Below are positions 10,282-21,612 of a stretch of DNA of 64,000 nucleotides, one piece after another. Position 1 is the stretch's first letter. Each line of letters begins with the position of its first letter. The DNA is from Streptomyces xanthophaeus (GTDB taxonomy: Bacteria > Actinomycetota > Actinomycetes > Streptomycetales > Streptomycetaceae): NCBI RefSeq assembly GCF_030440515.1, contig NZ_CP076543.1:6735001-6799000 (forward strand), written 5' to 3'. Both the position numbers and the translations under genes were made by a program. A model generated the notes under the pieces. The model saw nothing but the letters and a program-made list of their open reading frames with translations, was not told where the DNA came from and made no database searches.

Positions 10282-11763
10282 GTGAGAGCCGCGCCGACCA
10301 TCCTGCACCTGGACATGGACGCCTTCTACGCCTCCGTGGAGCAGGCGTCGAAGCCGAGCCTGCGGGGCAAGGCCGTCATCGTCGGAGGCCTCGGGCCGCG
10401 CGGGGTCGTCGCCACGGCCTCGTACGAGGCCAGGCGGTTCGGGGTGCACTCCGCGATGCCCATGGGGCAGGCCCGGCGGCTCTGTCCGAACGGCGCGTAC
10501 CTGATCCCCCGCTTCAGCCTCTACCGGCAGGTCAGCGACGTGGTGATGGCCATGCTGCGGGAACTGTCGCCCCTGGTGGAGCCCCTGAGCCTGGACGAGG
10601 CCTTCGTGGACCTGGAGGCGGGCGGGGTGGCCTTCGACTCGCTCAGCGCGCGGGAGACGGGGGAGCGGCTGCGGGCCGACATCCGGGCCGCGACGGGGCT
10701 CAGCGGGTCGGTGGGGCTGGCCGGGTCGAAGATGCTGGCCAAGGTGGCCTCCGAGGAGGCCAAGCCGGCCGGACTGCTGCTGATCGAGCCGGGGACGGAG
10801 CGCGAGCTGCTCGCGCCGATGTCGGTACGGACGCTGCCCGGGGTGGGTCCGGCCACGGGCGAGCACCTGCGGCGGGCCGGGATCACCACGGTGGGGGAGC
10901 TGGCGGAGGCCGGGGAGGACGAGCTGGTCCGGATGGTCGGCCGCTCGGCCGGGGCCGGGCTGTACCGGATGGCGCTCGGGCTGGACGACCGGCCGGTGGT
11001 CGCGGAGCGGGACGCGAAGTCGGTGTCCGTCGAGGACACCTTCGACGTGGACCTGCACGACCGGGTACGGATCCGCGGCGAGGTGCAGCGGCTCGCCGAC
11101 CGGTGCGTGCAGCGGCTGCGGGGCTCGGGGCACTCGGGGCGCACGATCGTGCTCAAGGTGAGGCGGTACGACTTCTCCACGCTGACCCGGTCCGAGACCC
11201 TGCGGGGGCCCACGGACGACCCGGCGGTGGTGCGTGAGGCGGCGGCGCGGCTGCTGGAGGGCGTGGACACCACGGGTGGGGTGCGGCTGCTGGGAGTGGG
11301 GGTGAGCGGGCTGGCGGACTACACGCAGGAGGACCTGTTCGCGCAGTCGCTCGCCGCTGAGCCGGACGGGGCGGACAGGGCCGACGGCGCGGACAGGGCG
11401 GAAGGGACCAACGGAGCGGACGGGACGGACGGGACGGACGGGACGGACGGAGCCGGAGGGGATGCGGTGGCGGCCGGTGCCGCGCGCACGGCGGCCGACG
11501 GTGCCCAGGAGGCCGCTGGGCCGCCCGGGGAGCCGGAGCAGGCACCCGAACGGCGCTGGACGGCCGGGAGCGACGTACGGCATGCCGTGTACGGGCCCGG
11601 ATGGGTGCAGGGCAGCGGCGTCGGGCGGGTGACCGTGCGGTTCGAGCAGCCCGGATCGGAGCCCGGCCGGGTGCGGACCTTCCGGGTGGACGACCCCGAG
11701 CTGGAGCCGTCCGATCCGCTGCCGCTCGTGGGGGCCGGCCCGGATCAGGAAGAGACGGCCTAG
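10282..11763 (+). CDS. dinB: DNA polymerase IV (Y-family translesion polymerase)
   Basis: 493-aa error-prone polymerase. The catalytic palm has HLDMDAFYASVEQ (first metal Asp) and LSLDEAFVD (second acidic pair), followed by a helix-hairpin-helix (VRTLPGVGPATGEHL) and little-finger domain to about residue 360. A Gly/Thr/Asp low-complexity linker (about 360-420) leads to a C-terminal 70-residue module (VRHAVYGPGWVQGSG) that canonical DinB lacks but Streptomyces homologues often have. GTG 10282 was chosen because it begins just before the palm motif and directly follows a damage-type promoter. It ends 4 bases into the opposing PRC-barrel gene. Confidence 0.93.
   Translation: MRAAPTILHLDMDAFYASVEQASKPSLRGKAVIVGGLGPRGVVATASYEARRFGVHSAMPMGQARRLCPNGAYLIPRFSLYRQVSDVVMAMLRELSPLVEPLSLDEAFVDLEAGGVAFDSLSARETGERLRADIRAATGLSGSVGLAGSKMLAKVASEEAKPAGLLLIEPGTERELLAPMSVRTLPGVGPATGEHLRRAGITTVGELAEAGEDELVRMVGRSAGAGLYRMALGLDDRPVVAERDAKSVSVEDTFDVDLHDRVRIRGEVQRLADRCVQRLRGSGHSGRTIVLKVRRYDFSTLTRSETLRGPTDDPAVVREAAARLLEGVDTTGGVRLLGVGVSGLADYTQEDLFAQSLAAEPDGADRADGADRAEGTNGADGTDGTDGTDGAGGDAVAAGAARTAADGAQEAAGPPGEPEQAPERRWTAGSDVRHAVYGPGWVQGSGVGRVTVRFEQPGSEPGRVRTFRVDDPELEPSDPLPLVGAGPDQEETA
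11416..11451 (+). repeat. 9-bp tandem repeat in the dinB linker
   Basis: Several adjacent copies of a GGACGGGAC-type unit encode a Gly-Thr-Asp run in the linker between the polymerase core and the extra C-terminal module. Copy number probably drifts between strains without breaking frame. Confidence 0.75.
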
Positions 11764-12125
11764 CTCTCGTCGCCCGCCAGGCGGCCGAAGTCGCGGTTGA
11801 AGTCCGACGGCAGGGTCGTGTCCAGTCCGTAGTGGTGGTAGAGCTGCAGCTCCTGTTCGGGGGAGAGGTGGCGCCCGACACCGAAGTCCGGGGCGTCCCT
11901 GATGAGGGCGCGTTCGAAGGGCACCCGCAGGGTGTCACCCACCAGCTCGCTCGGCTCCAGCGGGACGAAGGCGTCCCGGCTGAAGAGCCCCGTCCGGACC
12001 GCGGCCCACTCCGGGACGCCCGTGGCATCGTCGAGGTAGACCTCGTCGATCGTGCCGATCTTGGTGCCATTGCGGTCGAACGCCTTGCGGCCGATCAGGC
12101 TGCGCGGATCGATGTCGGTCTGCAC
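11760..12125 (-). CDS. PRC-barrel domain protein
   Basis: 121-aa soluble protein. Residues 1-80 form a PRC-barrel (DPRSLIGRKAFDRNGTKIG, then IDEVYLDDATGVPEW), a fold known from RimM and photosynthetic reaction centre subunits; the tail is acidic. Function is unknown; stress-linked in actinomycetes by general repute only. The GTG at 12125 has GGAGG 4-5 bases upstream. It converges on dinB with a 4-base overlap of the stop codons. Confidence 0.83.
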   Translation of the reverse strand: MQTDIDPRSLIGRKAFDRNGTKIGTIDEVYLDDATGVPEWAAVRTGLFSRDAFVPLEPSELVGDTLRVPFERALIRDAPDFGVGRHLSPEQELQLYHHYGLDTTLPSDFNRDFGRLAGDES

Positions 12126-12242
12126 GGTCCCTCCAAAAGGTCGCAACTGCTCCGTAATGACTACAGAAGTGCATATCTGCAGCGGAGGCCACTCGGGGAG
12201 GGTCCAGATCCTCGCTGGTACGCTGGTGAACGGCTGTCGACC

Positions 12243-12470
12243 CTGTGCGGGAGAGTCCTCCGAGTGAGCAAGACGGAGGCGCCGAAGGAGCAAATCCTCC
12301 CCGGAATCTCTCAGGCATACGTACCGCACGGACGAGGCCACTCTGGAAAGCAGGGCGGGTACCGGGCGCGCAGTGCCGGTCCCCCTCCTCACCGACGGTG
12401 AAAGCCGGAACTCTCGGGAGACCCCCGTGACTCCGGTGAAACTCTCAGGTGCAGATGACAGAGGGGGAGG
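12243..12470 (+). ncRNA. tandem glycine riboswitch upstream of gcvP
   Basis: Two glycine aptamers in series. The first has GGGAGAG (12249), CGCCGAAGGAGCAA, ATCTCTCAGGCA and the closing CACTCTGGAAAGCAG; the second has CACCGACGGTGAAAGCC, GTGAAACTCTCAGGT and GATGACAGAGGGGGA. These are the conserved cores of the gcvT-type glycine riboswitch. The aptamers end about 60 bases before the gcvP ATG, so glycine binding probably switches gcvP on. The divergent PRC-barrel gene lies on the other side. Confidence 0.95.
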
Positions 12471-12531
12471 CCGTCCGGGTGCCCGCGCCGTGGTGCCCCT
12501 CGCAGGTCATACGACCAGGAGGCCTCCGTAC

Positions 12532-15417
<2,886 letters not shown>

Positions 15418-15427
15418 GGTGTTCCGT

Positions 15428-15459
15428 GTCGTACGGCCGTCGTATGACGGTCGTACGAC
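15428..15459. repeat. inverted repeat after gcvP
   Basis: GTCGTACGGCCGTC and GACGGTCGTACGAC (14-bp arms, one mismatch, 4-base loop) begin 10 bases after the gcvP stop. It may fold in the RNA, and it precedes the stronger terminator hairpin. Confidence 0.6.
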
Positions 15460-15465
15460 ATGAAC

Positions 15466-15507
15466 AAGGGGCCGGTCCGGGAGAGTCTCCCGGACCGGCC
15501 CCTTCGT
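15466..15507. terminator. gcvP terminator hairpin
   Basis: Nineteen-base arms beginning AAGGGGCCGGTCC and ending GGACCGGCCCCTT pair almost without a loop, followed by TTCG. The symmetry means it can also terminate the opposing small gene at 15541. Confidence 0.8.
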
Positions 15508-15540
15508 CGTTCGCTACGGTCGGCCGGACAGCTCGATCGC

Positions 15541-15729
15541 CTAGGCCGCCGCGAGCGGGCGGTGCGGGGCGATGATCTGGCCGTCCGGCAGCAGTTCACC
15601 GGTGTCCTCGAAGAGCAGGACGCCATTGCACAGCAGGCTCCAGCCCTGCTCCGGGTGGTTGGCCACCGGGCGTGCGGCCTCCCGGTCGGCGGATTCGGCT
15701 GACGGGCAGGCTGGCTGGTGCTGGCACAT
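15541..15729 (-). CDS. DUF5999 family small protein
   Basis: 62-aa protein beginning MCQHQPACPSAESADREA and containing HPEQGWSLLCNG and FEDTGELLPDG, a pattern common to a small Streptomyces family I recognise as DUF5999. Two N-terminal cysteines and a histidine could bind metal. Function is unknown. The ATG at 15729 was chosen because the family starts at MCQH; the frame extends to 15786 without a ribosome-binding site. Confidence 0.8.
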   Translation of the reverse strand: MCQHQPACPSAESADREAARPVANHPEQGWSLLCNGVLLFEDTGELLPDGQIIAPHRPLAAA

Positions 15730-15805
15730 GGATGCGTTCTTTCGCTGCGGTGTGGTCTGTGTGCTACGGCTCGATGCGTGATTCATGGCCGTCCCCCTGG
15801 GTCAT

Positions 15806-15821
15806 CCCCGCACCCGCGGGG
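15806..15821. repeat. short GC hairpin upstream of the DUF5999 gene
   Basis: CCCCGC and GCGGGG arms around ACCC, 76 bases upstream of the small gene's start. No clear promoter was seen in 15730-15990 and this is the only structured element noticed there. Confidence 0.35.
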
Positions 15822-15990
15822 AGCGTGTCATCAGTCTTCCCCCATGACAGCCGCTTCGCAGGTATTTCCCGGCAGCTGTCCTCACAGATTGATGACGCAT
15901 CACTCGTGCGGGCGGTTCAGGCCAACTCCCCTGTCATTTCGGATGGTTCGCAAGTGGCCCGGGTGGACTAGGCCGAATGGGTGATTCGGG

Positions 15991-16611
15991 TCAGGCGGCG
16001 GGCGCGGCCAGGGAGGGGGGCGCCGCCGTCGGTGCCGGGGTCAGCCGGCGGGTCAGTACGGGCAGCAGTTCGGAGACCGGATGCGGCCGGTACGCGGCGA
16101 TGCCGGGCGGGGCCGGGGCGAGGGGTACCAGCAGGTCCTCGCCGGCCGGCAGCCCGGCGGCGGCGTCGGCACCCACCGCCCCGTGCAGCCACAGGGTCAG
16201 CATGTAGAGCTCCGGAACCGACAGCAGCCGTGGCTGGTAGCCGGTGGTGAGGGATTCCGCCTGGCGCAGGGCGCGTTCGGTGGCCGCGACATAGGGTCCC
16301 TCGAAGAAATGGGAGAAGACCCAGCCGTCGGCAGTCAGCCGGGTGTCGGCCGCCGCGATGTAGCGGTCCCCGCTGCGGATCAGGAACCGCCAGCCCGTGA
16401 GCCGGCTGCGCGGCGGCCTGCCGCCGGCCGCGAGGGTGGACATGCCCAGCCGGTCGAGGACGTGGACCGGAAGCGGGAGTTCGGCGGTCAGCGGCCCCTG
16501 GTTCGCGCGCAGGGCCGGGGTGTGCGCCTCGTGGACGGCGGTGGGGGAACCGAGTGCCGCGAGGACGCTGCGCAGGGCGGGCGCGGGAGCCGGAGGGACA
16601 TGCAGCGGCAT
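15991..16611 (-). CDS. conserved hypothetical protein of Streptomyces
   Basis: 206-aa protein with no membrane segment or recognised domain. The central part reads WRFLIRSGDRYIAAADT and WVFSHFFEGPYVAATERAL, and the C-terminal third is Pro/Ala-rich. The ATG at 16611 (MPLHVPPAP) is preceded by GAGAGG; the frame runs on upstream to 16752 but that part looks non-coding. It is separated from the next gene by a long divergent spacer. I do not recognise a function. Confidence 0.7.
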   Translation of the reverse strand: MPLHVPPAPAPALRSVLAALGSPTAVHEAHTPALRANQGPLTAELPLPVHVLDRLGMSTLAAGGRPPRSRLTGWRFLIRSGDRYIAAADTRLTADGWVFSHFFEGPYVAATERALRQAESLTTGYQPRLLSVPELYMLTLWLHGAVGADAAAGLPAGEDLLVPLAPAPPGIAAYRPHPVSELLPVLTRRLTPAPTAAPPSLAAPAA

Positions 16612-17099
16612 GGTGGGTCGCCTCTCACTTGGGAGACCGGTGGAACGAGGGCAGGTGCGGACTCGCATTCTGGGGCCAGAGGGGGGCCGAGGGGCAATGG
16701 CCGCGCGCCAACTCTCTGCCTCGTTTGCGGAGTTTATACGACATGTGTTCACGCAGTGTTTCGGCTAGCTGTCCCGCCTATTGCCGGCAAGGCGCTTACC
16801 GGACCCGCTGACATGGCATTCATGCCGCATGCACGCGAACATGTCGCGCTGACCTCGGAGGTTACCGGACGGGGGCTCGGCTGGAAAGCGTCGGTTATCC
16901 GGACGAGGCAAAGTCTAAGAGGAATTTGCATACCGTGACTTGCCACGTGAATGTGCCGAAGCGCCCTTCGGCCAAACCGGCGCGCGCTCCTGGTCACGCA
17001 CGCCCCCCGCGCGTTATGGATCACGCTGCCGGGGCATCATCGACCGTAACGCGAGCCTGGGTTGTTCCGGGCCAGGCCCACTCGAGGAGGGACGCTTCG
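16612..17099. other. 488-base divergent spacer without a gene
   Basis: No convincing open frame or RNA gene was seen. It holds short symmetric pieces, for example CGCGA-N5-TCGCG at 16834-16848, and AT-richer stretches near 16720 and 16915 where promoters for the two divergent genes could lie; no good -35/-10 pair could be assigned. Confidence 0.5.
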
Positions 17100-18632
17100 A
17101 TGGGGGAGAAGGTCGTGGCAGGCGGATTCGACCTGTCCGATCGGCAGCGGTATCGAAGGAAGCTTCACGAGTGTCTGGAGGGACTGGAGCGGCTCCTGGA
17201 GGAGAAGAGGTTCGATCGCCCGAAGAACATGATGGGACTGGAGATCGAGCTGAATCTCGCGGGTGCCGACGGGTTGCCGAGAATGGTGAATGCACAGGTT
17301 CTGGAGCGGATTGCGAGCCCCGATTTCCAGACCGAGCTGGGAATGTTCAATCTGGAGGTGAACGTCCTTCCGCACCGGCTCGGCGGCCGGGTTTTCGACC
17401 AGCTCGCCGAGGAGCTCAGCGCCGGGCTGGGCTATGCCCACCGGCAGGCCGCGGAGATCGACGCCGGAGTGGTGATGATCGGTATTCTGCCGACGATCTC
17501 CCGCGCCGACCTGGTCACCGCGAACCTGTCGGCGGTGGACCGCTACTCGCTGCTCAACGAGCAGATCCTGATGATGCGCGGGGAGGACTTCACGCTCGAC
17601 ATCGACGGCGTCGAACGGCTGATCTGGACCTCCGGGTCGATCGTGCCGGAGGCCGCCTGCACCTCCGTACAGCTGCATCTGCAGGTGACCCCGGCCCGGT
17701 TCTCGGCGGTGTGGAACGCGGCGCAGGCCGTGGCCGCGGTGCAGATAGCCGTCGGCGCCAACTCGCCCTTCCTGTTCGGGCGTGAGCTGTGGCGCGAGTC
17801 GCGGCCGCCGCTGTTCACGCAGGCCACCGACACCCGGCCGCCCGAGCTCCAGGCCCAGGGCGTGCGGCCGCGCACCTGGTTCGGGGAGCGGTGGGTGGAC
17901 TCGGCGTACGAGCTCTTCGCCGAGAACGTCCGCTACTTCCCCGCCCTGTTGCCGATATGCGACGAGGAGGAGCCGCTGCGGGTGCTCGCCGAGGGCGGGG
18001 TACCGGGGCTGCAGGAACTGGTCCTGCACAACGGCACCGTCTACCGGTGGAACCGGCCCGTGTACGGGGTCGCCGACGGGGTGCCGCACCTGCGGGTGGA
18101 GAACCGGGTGCTGCCGGCCGGGCCGACGGTCGCCGACGTCGTCGCCAACGCCGCCTTCTACTACGGGCTCGTACGCACCCTCGCGGACGAACCGCGCCCG
18201 GTGTGGACCCGGCTGCCCTTCGCCGAGGCGGAGGCGAACTTCGACGCGGCCTGCCGGTACGGGATCGACGCCCGGCTGCGGTGGCCGCGCCGGGGCCGGG
18301 CCGGGGGGCTGGCGAGCGTGCCCGCCGTGCGGCTGGTCCTGGACGAGCTGCTGCCGATGGCGGCGGCGGGGCTGGACGCCTGGGGCATCGAGCCCGCGGA
18401 CCGGGACCACTACCTCGGCATCATCGAGGAACGCTGCCGGCGCCGGGTGAACGGGGCGACCTGGCAGGTGGACACCTACCACCGGGCACTCGCCGCCGGA
18501 CTGGAGCGGGACGAGGCGCTGGCCGCGACGACCCGGCGGTACACCGAGCTGATGCACAAGGGCGACCCGGTGCACACCTGGCCGGTCGGGCTGACGGAGG
18601 AGGTGAGCGTCCCGGCGCCCGCCGTGCGCTGA
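17100..18632 (+). CDS. glutamate-cysteine ligase (GCS2) family protein
   Basis: 510-aa soluble protein related to the GCS2 carboxylate-amine ligases, which join glutamate to an amine at ATP cost. The N-terminal part has MMGLEIELNL (metal/ATP glutamates), ELGMFNLEVN, and later TSVQLHLQV and VGANSPFLFGR, the catalytic-core blocks. Streptomyces make mycothiol rather than glutathione, so the real substrate is uncertain. ATG 17100 follows GGAGGG by about 8 bases. Preceded by a long spacer; the next gene is a CPBP protein in the same direction after 157 bases. Confidence 0.78.
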   Translation: MGEKVVAGGFDLSDRQRYRRKLHECLEGLERLLEEKRFDRPKNMMGLEIELNLAGADGLPRMVNAQVLERIASPDFQTELGMFNLEVNVLPHRLGGRVFDQLAEELSAGLGYAHRQAAEIDAGVVMIGILPTISRADLVTANLSAVDRYSLLNEQILMMRGEDFTLDIDGVERLIWTSGSIVPEAACTSVQLHLQVTPARFSAVWNAAQAVAAVQIAVGANSPFLFGRELWRESRPPLFTQATDTRPPELQAQGVRPRTWFGERWVDSAYELFAENVRYFPALLPICDEEEPLRVLAEGGVPGLQELVLHNGTVYRWNRPVYGVADGVPHLRVENRVLPAGPTVADVVANAAFYYGLVRTLADEPRPVWTRLPFAEAEANFDAACRYGIDARLRWPRRGRAGGLASVPAVRLVLDELLPMAAAGLDAWGIEPADRDHYLGIIEERCRRRVNGATWQVDTYHRALAAGLERDEALAATTRRYTELMHKGDPVHTWPVGLTEEVSVPAPAVR

Positions 18633-18659
18633 CCGGCCACGGGGCGGGGCGGGCCGATG

Positions 18660-18735
18660 CCCGGCCCCGCCGCCCGCCGCCCCGCCCGCCGCCCCGCCCG
18701 CCGCCCGCAGCCCCGCCCGCCGCCCGCCGCCGTCC
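18660..18735. repeat. CCGCC-rich low-complexity spacer
   Basis: Irregular reiterations of CCGCCCGCCGCCCCG fill the gap between the ligase and protease genes. No gene is seen; the tract is prone to slippage and to assembly error. Confidence 0.7.
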
Positions 18736-18789
18736 GGTGATCCCGGTGCAGGCCCCGCAGTGATCCTCCCGGTCCCGCGAGGAGGCAGT

Positions 18790-19629
18790 ATGGGGTGGTC
18801 GCAATGGGATGGCAGGACGGAGTCGGGCGTGCGGACGGAGCCGGAGCCGGTGTTCGTGGAACTGGACGAGGACGGGCGGCGGAGCCTGCTGCGCACCGAG
18901 ACGCTGCTCGTCCTCGCGCTGTCGCTGGGCGCGAGCGGGGTCTCGGCGCTGATCAGCTTCATCGGCTCGCTCACCAAGCCCGGCGGTCTCAAGGACCAGG
19001 CGGCCACGCTCAACGGCTCCTACGCCCCGGGCCGGCCCTGGCTGGACCTCGCCTGGCAGCTGTTCGGCATCGCGAGCGCCCTGGTGCCCGTACTGCTGGT
19101 GGCGCACCTGCTGACCCGTGAGGGCGCCCCCGGATTGCGGGTGCTGGGCTTCGACCGCACCCGGCCCTGGTGGGACCTGGGCCGGGGAGCCCTCGTCGCG
19201 GCCTGCATCGGAAGCGCCGGGCTGGCCTTCTACCTGGGCGCCCGGGCCACCGGATTCAACCTCACGGTGGTGCCGGAGGCGCTGCCCGACGTGTGGTGGA
19301 AGTTCCCCGTACTGATCCTCTCCGCGCTGCAGAACGCCGTGGTGGAGGAGGTCATCGTGCTGGCCTACCTGCTGCGCCGGCTCGGCCAGCTGGGCTGGTC
19401 GCCGATGGCCGCGCTGCTGGCCAGTTCGGTGCTGCGCGGCTCGTACCACCTCTACCAGGGCATCGGCGGCTTCATCGGCAACGTGGTGATGGGCGTCGTC
19501 TTCGTCCTCGCCTACCGGCGCTGGGGCCGGGTGGGACCGCTCGTCGTCGCGCACGCGCTCCTCGACATCGTGGCCTTCGGCGGGTACGCCCTGCTCGCGG
19601 GCAAGGTGGGCTGGCTGCCGACGCCGTGA
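18790..19629 (+). CDS. CPBP (Abi) family intramembrane metalloprotease
   Basis: 279-aa membrane protein with about seven hydrophobic segments. The CPBP/Abi motifs are present: EE in VVEEVIVLAYLLRRL, an arginine and histidine in LRGSYHLYQG, and HALLD near the C-terminus, which together form the zinc site of Rce1-like proteases. Substrate unknown. ATG 18790 has AGGAGG 4 bases upstream. It could be in one unit with the next membrane-protein gene, 88 bases on. Confidence 0.85.
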   Translation: MGWSQWDGRTESGVRTEPEPVFVELDEDGRRSLLRTETLLVLALSLGASGVSALISFIGSLTKPGGLKDQAATLNGSYAPGRPWLDLAWQLFGIASALVPVLLVAHLLTREGAPGLRVLGFDRTRPWWDLGRGALVAACIGSAGLAFYLGARATGFNLTVVPEALPDVWWKFPVLILSALQNAVVEEVIVLAYLLRRLGQLGWSPMAALLASSVLRGSYHLYQGIGGFIGNVVMGVVFVLAYRRWGRVGPLVVAHALLDIVAFGGYALLAGKVGWLPTP

Positions 19630-19717
19630 CCCGGGGCGGGTCCACCCGATCGGACCTTCCGGGCGGTGGCGGACGCCGCAGCGGTGCGACCCTGGGGCGA
19701 GTGAGGAGGCGCGCCCG

Positions 19718-20455
19718 GTGGCTGTTGTGGACACACTGGTACCGTTCGCGCCCTTCCTCGTGCCCGTGGTCACCGGCCTGGTGGGCGGCATCAGCCTCCT
19801 CATCCGGGACCGCCGCGAGGCGCGCAGCACCGACCACCGCTACCGCAGGCGACTGGAGAAGGCCCAGCTGGAGATCCAGTTCCTCTCGGGCTGGATCCAG
19901 GCCAAGCAGCTGGCGCCCACCGACTCCCCGCCGTCGGACCCGGAGCCGGGGCGCTGGCTGGACGAGTGCTACGAGTCGGTGCGCCGGGCCAAGCAGAACA
20001 CGGGCGGCCGCCACCGGACGGGACCGGTCTCGCTGCGGCGCATTCTGCTGCTGGGGGAACTGAGCGGCCCGGCGAGGAGCGTGCGGGTCGGCTACTGGGT
20101 CTCCCTCGTCCTGTTCAACGTGGCGCTCGGGTGGTGGGTGAACGCGCTGATCACCGGCGTACCCGGCTTCATGCACGAGGAAGGCGTCTCCGAGTCCGAC
20201 GAAATCGCCTCCTACCTGGGGGTGGCGGGCGTCCTGTTCCTCGTGTCGGCCGGCCTGTGGGGATGGACGGTGCACCTGGGCGCGGCGGAGCCGGGGCAGG
20301 TCTACCGCAAGCGGATCGACTCGGCCGCCTGGATCGAGCAGGAGGAGAAGCGGCGGAACGCCGCGCGCGCGAAAGCGGATGCGAAGGCCGATGCGAAGGC
20401 ACGCTCGAAGGGGGATGTCGGGGGGAAGGGCGACGGGGGCGGGTCCGCGGGCTGA
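19718..20455 (+). CDS. hypothetical membrane protein
   Basis: 245-aa protein with an N-terminal hydrophobic segment (VPVVTGLVGGISLLI), a charged middle, two further hydrophobic segments (about 130-150 and 165-185) and a lysine/alanine-rich tail made of KADA-type repeats. No domain is recognised. GTG 19718 follows AGGAGG by 8 bases. It converges with the phzF-like gene. Confidence 0.72.
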   Translation: MAVVDTLVPFAPFLVPVVTGLVGGISLLIRDRREARSTDHRYRRRLEKAQLEIQFLSGWIQAKQLAPTDSPPSDPEPGRWLDECYESVRRAKQNTGGRHRTGPVSLRRILLLGELSGPARSVRVGYWVSLVLFNVALGWWVNALITGVPGFMHEEGVSESDEIASYLGVAGVLFLVSAGLWGWTVHLGAAEPGQVYRKRIDSAAWIEQEEKRRNAARAKADAKADAKARSKGDVGGKGDGGGSAG

Positions 20456-20505
20456 GCCGGCCGGGCGGCCCGGCCCGGCCCGGTGCCCGCGTCCGTGCCC
20501 CGTGG

Positions 20506-21348
20506 TCACCCCGCCTGTCCGGCCCCGGACGGGGGCGCGAGGAGCTCGCCGTCGACGACGGTGACGGCCCGGCCGGTGAGCAGGGTGCGGTCGCCCGCCA
20601 GGGTCACCCGTACGAGACCGCGTCGCGCACCGCCCTGGAGGCCGGTCAGCTCGGTACGGCCCAGCCGCTGCGCCCAGAACGGGGCGAGCGCGGTGTGGGC
20701 GCTCCCGGTGACAGGGTCCTCGTCGATCCCGAAGGCGGGGAAGAAGCCGCGGGAGACGAAGTCGTACCCGAGGGAGGGATCCTCGGCGGGCGCGGTGACG
20801 ATCACCCCCCGCCGGGCGAAAGCACGCAGGGCCGCGTGGTCCGGCTCCAGCTCGCGGACGGTCTTCTCGTCGGCGAGCTCGACCACCAGGTCACCGATGT
20901 GGTCCGCGGTGTCGTGCACGGAGAGGATCGGCGGGCCGCCGAGCGCGTGGTCCACGGCAGGCGGCGCCGGCACCGGGGTGAGCGAGGACGTCGGGAAGTC
21001 CATGGTGATCGTGCCGTCCTCGGCGGTCTCGGCGGTGAGGATGCCGCAGCGCGCGGAGAAGCGGATCCGGCCCGTGGCGAGCCCGCTCGTGGCCAGTACG
21101 TGCGCGGTCGCCAGCGTGGCGTGGCCGCACATGTCGACCTCGGCTGCCGGGGTGAACCAGCGCAGCGCCCAGTCGGCGTCCCCGCCGGGCGGCAGGGGGT
21201 GGGCGAATGCGGTCTCGGAGAGGTTCATCTCGCACGCGACCTGCTGGAGCCAGGCGTCCGGGGGGAACGCGGCGTCGAGGAGCAGGACTGCGGCGGGGTT
21301 CCCGTGGAAGGGGCGGTCGGTGAAGGCGTCGACGATTCGGATGCGCAT
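20506..21348 (-). CDS. PhzF family isomerase/epimerase
   Basis: 280-aa member of the PhzF (phenazine biosynthesis-like) fold of two DapF-like halves. It has FTDRPFHGNPAAVL at the start, the catalytic glutamate in NLSETAFA, and DEDPVTGSAH plus CGHATLA substrate loops. PhzF itself isomerises DHHA; lone homologues outside phenazine clusters act on unknown compounds, and no phenazine genes are nearby. The ATG at 21348 is the natural N-terminus (MRIRIVDAF); the open frame runs upstream into the padR promoter. Confidence 0.87.
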   Translation of the reverse strand: MRIRIVDAFTDRPFHGNPAAVLLLDAAFPPDAWLQQVACEMNLSETAFAHPLPPGGDADWALRWFTPAAEVDMCGHATLATAHVLATSGLATGRIRFSARCGILTAETAEDGTITMDFPTSSLTPVPAPPAVDHALGGPPILSVHDTADHIGDLVVELADEKTVRELEPDHAALRAFARRGVIVTAPAEDPSLGYDFVSRGFFPAFGIDEDPVTGSAHTALAPFWAQRLGRTELTGLQGGARRGLVRVTLAGDRTLLTGRAVTVVDGELLAPPSGAGQAG

Positions 21349-21509
21349 GCCCCGACGGTAGGGCGATTTCTTGATCGTCGACAAAGGCCAATCCGGGGTG
21401 ACTGGCCCGGTCGGGTCGGCGCGCGGGCGGTCAGGTACCGGCCGGCCCCGATCAGGTCGAGCCACAGGTCCTCCATGCCGGTGATCCGCACGGCACGGTG
21501 CACACGAAG

Positions 21510-21540
21510 CGATGTGTTCCGATATATCGTTGACACATCG
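21510..21540. promoter_or_regulatory. nested palindrome, likely PadR operator
   Basis: An outer inverted repeat CGATGTGT (21510-21517) / ACACATCG (21533-21540) is centred on an inner perfect palindrome CGATATATCG (21520-21529). The right arm overlaps the TTGACA -35 box of the padR promoter. A second, weaker repeat CATCGG-N4-CCGATG lies at 21564-21579. ATAT-centred sites of this type are typical of PadR-family autoregulation, which is the inference here. Confidence 0.65.
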
Positions 21541-21558
21541 CGAGCCGTTGCCGATAGT
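21530..21558 (+). promoter_or_regulatory. padR promoter
   Basis: TTGACA (21530-21535) and GATAGT (21553-21558) with a 17-base spacer. Start of transcription would be near 21565, giving a leader of about 48 bases that contains the second inverted repeat. Confidence 0.65.
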
Positions 21559-21612
21559 GGAGACATCGGACAACCGATGAAGCAACGACAACGTGACGGA
21601 AGGAGCGCAGAC

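Noticed and set aside
18660..18735. Possible CRISPR or regular repeat array
   Set aside because: Only irregular CCGCC runs with no spacers; low-complexity GC tract.
20506..21348. Phenazine biosynthesis cluster suggested by phzF
   Set aside because: No other phz genes nearby; lone PhzF-like proteins are common in genomes without phenazines.
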